A stretch of 7,100 nucleotides of DNA, from NCBI GenBank assembly GCA_013361745.1, contig JABFXM010000494.1, forward strand, positions 1 through 7,100, in the 5' to 3' direction. Position numbers and translations under genes: made by a program. Source of the stretch: Gemmatimonadaceae bacterium (lineage in GTDB: Bacteria > Gemmatimonadota > Gemmatimonadetes > Gemmatimonadales > Gemmatimonadaceae). Below are positions 5,155 through 7,100 of this stretch, piece by piece (the stretch's first letter is position 1; each line of letters opens with the position of its first letter). The notes beneath the pieces were generated by a model, which was not told the origin of the DNA, did no database searches, and saw only the letters and a program-made list of their open reading frames with translations.

Positions 5155-6541
5155 TCGCCTCCTCGATCGGCTGCTGACGCCGAAGATCGTCTTCGCGACG
5201 CTCGCGGTGATCGTGATCCTCGCCAGCATCCTCGTGCCTAACGACGAGCCGGACGAGGCGAGCGGGACGCTCTCCTCGCTGAGCTACGAGCGGTCGGGGG
5301 TGCGTGGCTGGTACGAGGGGGCGCAGCGGCTCGGCTGGACGGTGAAGCGGCGCGAGACGCGGCTGTCCGGCGCGCTCTCCGACTCGGCGGTATACGTCCT
5401 CCTCGCGCCCGAGATCGAGCCGACCGCCTCCGAGGTGGGCGCGCTGCTCGGCGCGGTGCGCCGCGGCGCGGGACTCATCGTCTCGGCGGAGCGGCGCTCG
5501 CCCCTCGCGGACTCGCTCCATCTCTACAGCGACGACTTCCAGTACAGCGGATATCCCGTCGTCGGCGGGACGATGCCGATGCCGCGCGCGGACGCGGCCG
5601 CCAGCATCGCCGCCATCGACAGCGAGGTCGCCGCCGACACCGCCTCCGCGACCGGGCAGCCGGCCGACAGCGCCGGCTACGACCCCGACGAGCCGACCGG
5701 AGACAGCGCGCTCGTCTCCCTCGACAGCGCGGTCGCGCGCAACGAGGCGACGCGCGACAGCCTGGCGCGGGTCCTTCGCCGGCGCGCGCGCATCTCGCCG
5801 ACGCTCGCGGCGTACTCGTATCACGTGCACGCCGCGCTCACCGCGACGCGTCCGCTGCCGCGCGACACCGTCCACTTCCTCACCGTCGTCGCGGTCTCGC
5901 GGATGATCCCATCCGTGAAGCCGGCGGCGATCGGGCTCCCGTTCGGCGCCGGCCGCGTCGTCGTGCTCGCCGATCCGGGGATCGTACGCAACGCGCTGCT
6001 CGACGAGCACAGGCTCGTCGTGCTGCCGCAGCGGCTGCTCGAGTGGAGCGCGCCCGCGGCGAGCGCGCGCGTGATCTTCGACGAGTACCATCACGGGCTC
6101 GGTCGGCACGGCAGCATGACCGCCGCGGTGCGACGCGCGCTCACCGACACGAACGTCGGCCGCGCCGGTTTGCAGGTGATGCTCGCCGGGCTCGTGCTCC
6201 TGACCGCGCTCGGCGCGCGCCCGATCCCGCCGCGCCCGCGGATGCGTCTCGAGCGCCGCTCGCCGCTCGAGCACGTCGGCGCGCTCTCGCGCGCGTACAT
6301 GCAGAAGGGCGCCACGCGGCTCGCCGCGCGACGTCTCGTCCACGGGATCCGGCGCCGGCATGGGACCGTGGCGCGCAGCGGCGACGACGAGACCTGGCTG
6401 CGCCGCGTCGCCGACCGGTACCCGGCGCTGAAGCCCAACGTCGAGCGGCTCATCGCCGCGACGCAGCTGCCCGTTTCCCCCCGCGACTTCACCCTGCTCG
6501 CGGACGACATCGACACGATCGAGAGGACCCTCCGCACGTGA
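5147..6541 (+). CDS. DUF4350 domain-containing membrane protein
   Basis: A 464-residue protein. It has a first membrane span at about 13-31, then a DUF4350 domain with a GATase/ThuA-like alpha/beta character: [23 protein letters not shown] at 42-64, [20 protein letters not shown] at 82-101, GAGLIVSAE at 107-115, [12 protein letters not shown] at 268-279 and the family-typical FDEYHHG at 311-317. A second span lies at about 340-357, followed by a cytosolic basic tail of about 105 residues. An Ala/Asp/Ser-rich, low-complexity segment at about 147-210 interrupts the domain and is probably a disordered extracytoplasmic loop. The ATG at 5147 overlaps the end of the DUF4129 gene by eight bases; the 107 codons open upstream in the same frame are a shadow of that gene. 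The function is unknown, but the family co-occurs with MoxR and DUF4129 in predicted envelope-associated complexes. Confidence 0.88.
   Translation: MADRLLDRLLTPKIVFATLAVIVILASILVPNDEPDEASGTLSSLSYERSGVRGWYEGAQRLGWTVKRRETRLSGALSDSAVYVLLAPEIEPTASEVGALLGAVRRGAGLIVSAERRSPLADSLHLYSDDFQYSGYPVVGGTMPMPRADAAASIAAIDSEVAADTASATGQPADSAGYDPDEPTGDSALVSLDSAVARNEATRDSLARVLRRRARISPTLAAYSYHVHAALTATRPLPRDTVHFLTVVAVSRMIPSVKPAAIGLPFGAGRVVVLADPGIVRNALLDEHRLVVLPQRLLEWSAPAASARVIFDEYHHGLGRHGSMTAAVRRALTDTNVGRAGLQVMLAGLVLLTALGARPIPPRPRMRLERRSPLEHVGALSRAYMQKGATRLAARRLVHGIRRRHGTVARSGDDETWLRRVADRYPALKPNVERLIAATQLPVSPRDFTLLADDIDTIERTLRT
6521..6527 (+). promoter_or_regulatory. probable Shine-Dalgarno for the moxR GTG start
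   Basis: GAGAGGA inside the end of the DUF4350 gene, ten bases before the GTG at 6538. It supports this start over the internal ATG at 6586. Confidence 0.45.
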
Positions 6542-7100
6542 CCGCTCCTTCAGCAGGCCCGAAAGCAGATGAAGTCGCCGACGTCATGCGCCGCGTGCGC
6601 GAGGCTGTCGCCTCCCGCGTCATCGGCCAGGACGAGGCGATCGACGAGGCGCTCATCGCCTTCCTCGCCCGCGGCCACGCCCTGCTCGAGGGGGTGCCCG
6701 GCACCGCGAAGACGCTGCTGGTCCGCGCGCTCGCCGGCGCGCTCAACGCGCGCTTCGGCCGCATCCAGTTCACTCCCGACCTGATGCCGGCCGACGTCTC
6801 GGGGACGAGCATCATCCGCGACGCGGCGCGCGGCTTCGAGTTCCGCGCCGGTCCGGTGTTCACCGACCTCCTCCTCGCCGACGAGATCAACCGCGCTCCC
6901 GCGAAGACGCAGGCCGCGCTGCTCGAGGCGATGGCCGAGCGCCAGGTGACGGTGGACGGGACGCCGCACGCGCTCGACGAGCTGTTCACGGTGTTCGCGA
7001 CGCAGAACCCGGTGGAGTACGAGGGCACCTTCCCCCTTCCCGAGGCGCAGCTCGACCGCTTCCTCCTCAAGATCCGCGTCGGCTATCCGGCGAAGGAGGC
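6538..7100 (+). CDS. MoxR-family AAA+ ATPase (3' end outside window)
   Basis: The first 187 residues of a MoxR-type AAA+ ATPase, cut by the window edge. Visible are the N-terminal helix ending [12 protein letters not shown] (28-39), Walker A GVPGTAKT at 52-59, the [11 protein letters not shown] segment at 79-89 characteristic of MoxR, Walker [12 protein letters not shown] at 111-121, [12 protein letters not shown] at 130-141, and the sensor-1 region [23 protein letters not shown] at 153-175. All catalytic residues seen so far are intact (K58, D115, E116, N157). MoxR proteins are thought to act as chaperone-like ATPases, often with VWA-domain partners. The GTG start overlaps the DUF4350 stop by four bases (GTGA), so translation is coupled. 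About 130-150 more residues, with sensor 2, are expected downstream, probably followed by a DUF58 gene. Confidence 0.93.
   Translation, partial: MTAPSAGPKADEVADVMRRVREAVASRVIGQDEAIDEALIAFLARGHALLEGVPGTAKTLLVRALAGALNARFGRIQFTPDLMPADVSGTSIIRDAARGFEFRAGPVFTDLLLADEINRAPAKTQAALLEAMAERQVTVDGTPHALDELFTVFATQNPVEYEGTFPLPEAQLDRFLLKIRVGYPAKE

Noticed and set aside
2797..5229. 810-codon open frame on the minus strand across the membrane genes
   Set aside because: It is antisense to four convincing plus-strand genes. Its translation is dominated by R, D, E, H and P, typical of the reverse complement of GC-rich codons, with no recognisable domain.
5030..6361. 443-codon minus-strand open frame opposite the DUF4350 gene
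   Set aside because: Arg/Asp/His-rich shadow of a well-supported gene, with no motif.

Overview
This is a GC-rich (roughly two-thirds G+C), gene-dense bacterial window with ordinary ATG/GTG starts and few clear Shine-Dalgarno sites. The gene set (a UdgX-type uracil-DNA glycosylase, an AlkA-like glycosylase, and a MoxR/DUF4129/DUF4350 operon led by several small multi-span membrane proteins) and the base composition would suit a soil-type Gemmatimonadota or a similar high-GC phylum. That placement is inference; there is no rRNA or other marker. I see no tRNA, rRNA, CRISPR array, transposase or phage gene.

Left part (1-2039), DNA repair. On the minus strand a 103-residue, very hydrophilic protein (1090-779) is followed after a 15-base gap by a UdgX-family uracil-DNA glycosylase (763-92). 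The two are in the same reading frame, separated by one TAG and five codons. Divergently on the plus strand is an AlkA/MAG-type HhH-GPD 3-methyladenine DNA glycosylase (1353-2039). The 262-base divergent spacer (1091-1352) carries a large imperfect palindrome with nested repeats and an 18-base tandem repeat that runs almost to the glycosylase start.

Right part (2100-7100+), a plus-strand run of six tightly packed genes. Three tandem paralogous multi-span membrane proteins (2100-2840, 2914-3768, 3772-4524) share an N-terminal RPR...D...F.R..F motif, a central RS.AL motif and a C-terminal YPF...LY[FY]D.R.R.EG.D.D motif. They are followed by a DUF4129 protein (GTG 4531), a DUF4350 protein (ATG 5147, 8-base overlap) and a MoxR-family AAA+ ATPase (GTG 6538, 4-base overlap), which is cut by the window end. 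The last three form the membrane arm and ATPase of the widespread but poorly understood MoxR-associated operons. A DUF58/VWA-type partner would be expected just downstream. The three paralogs are probably extra membrane components of the same system. Leaders before the first two paralogs are C-rich: a hairpin at 2074-2093 and a nine-C tract at 2901-2909.
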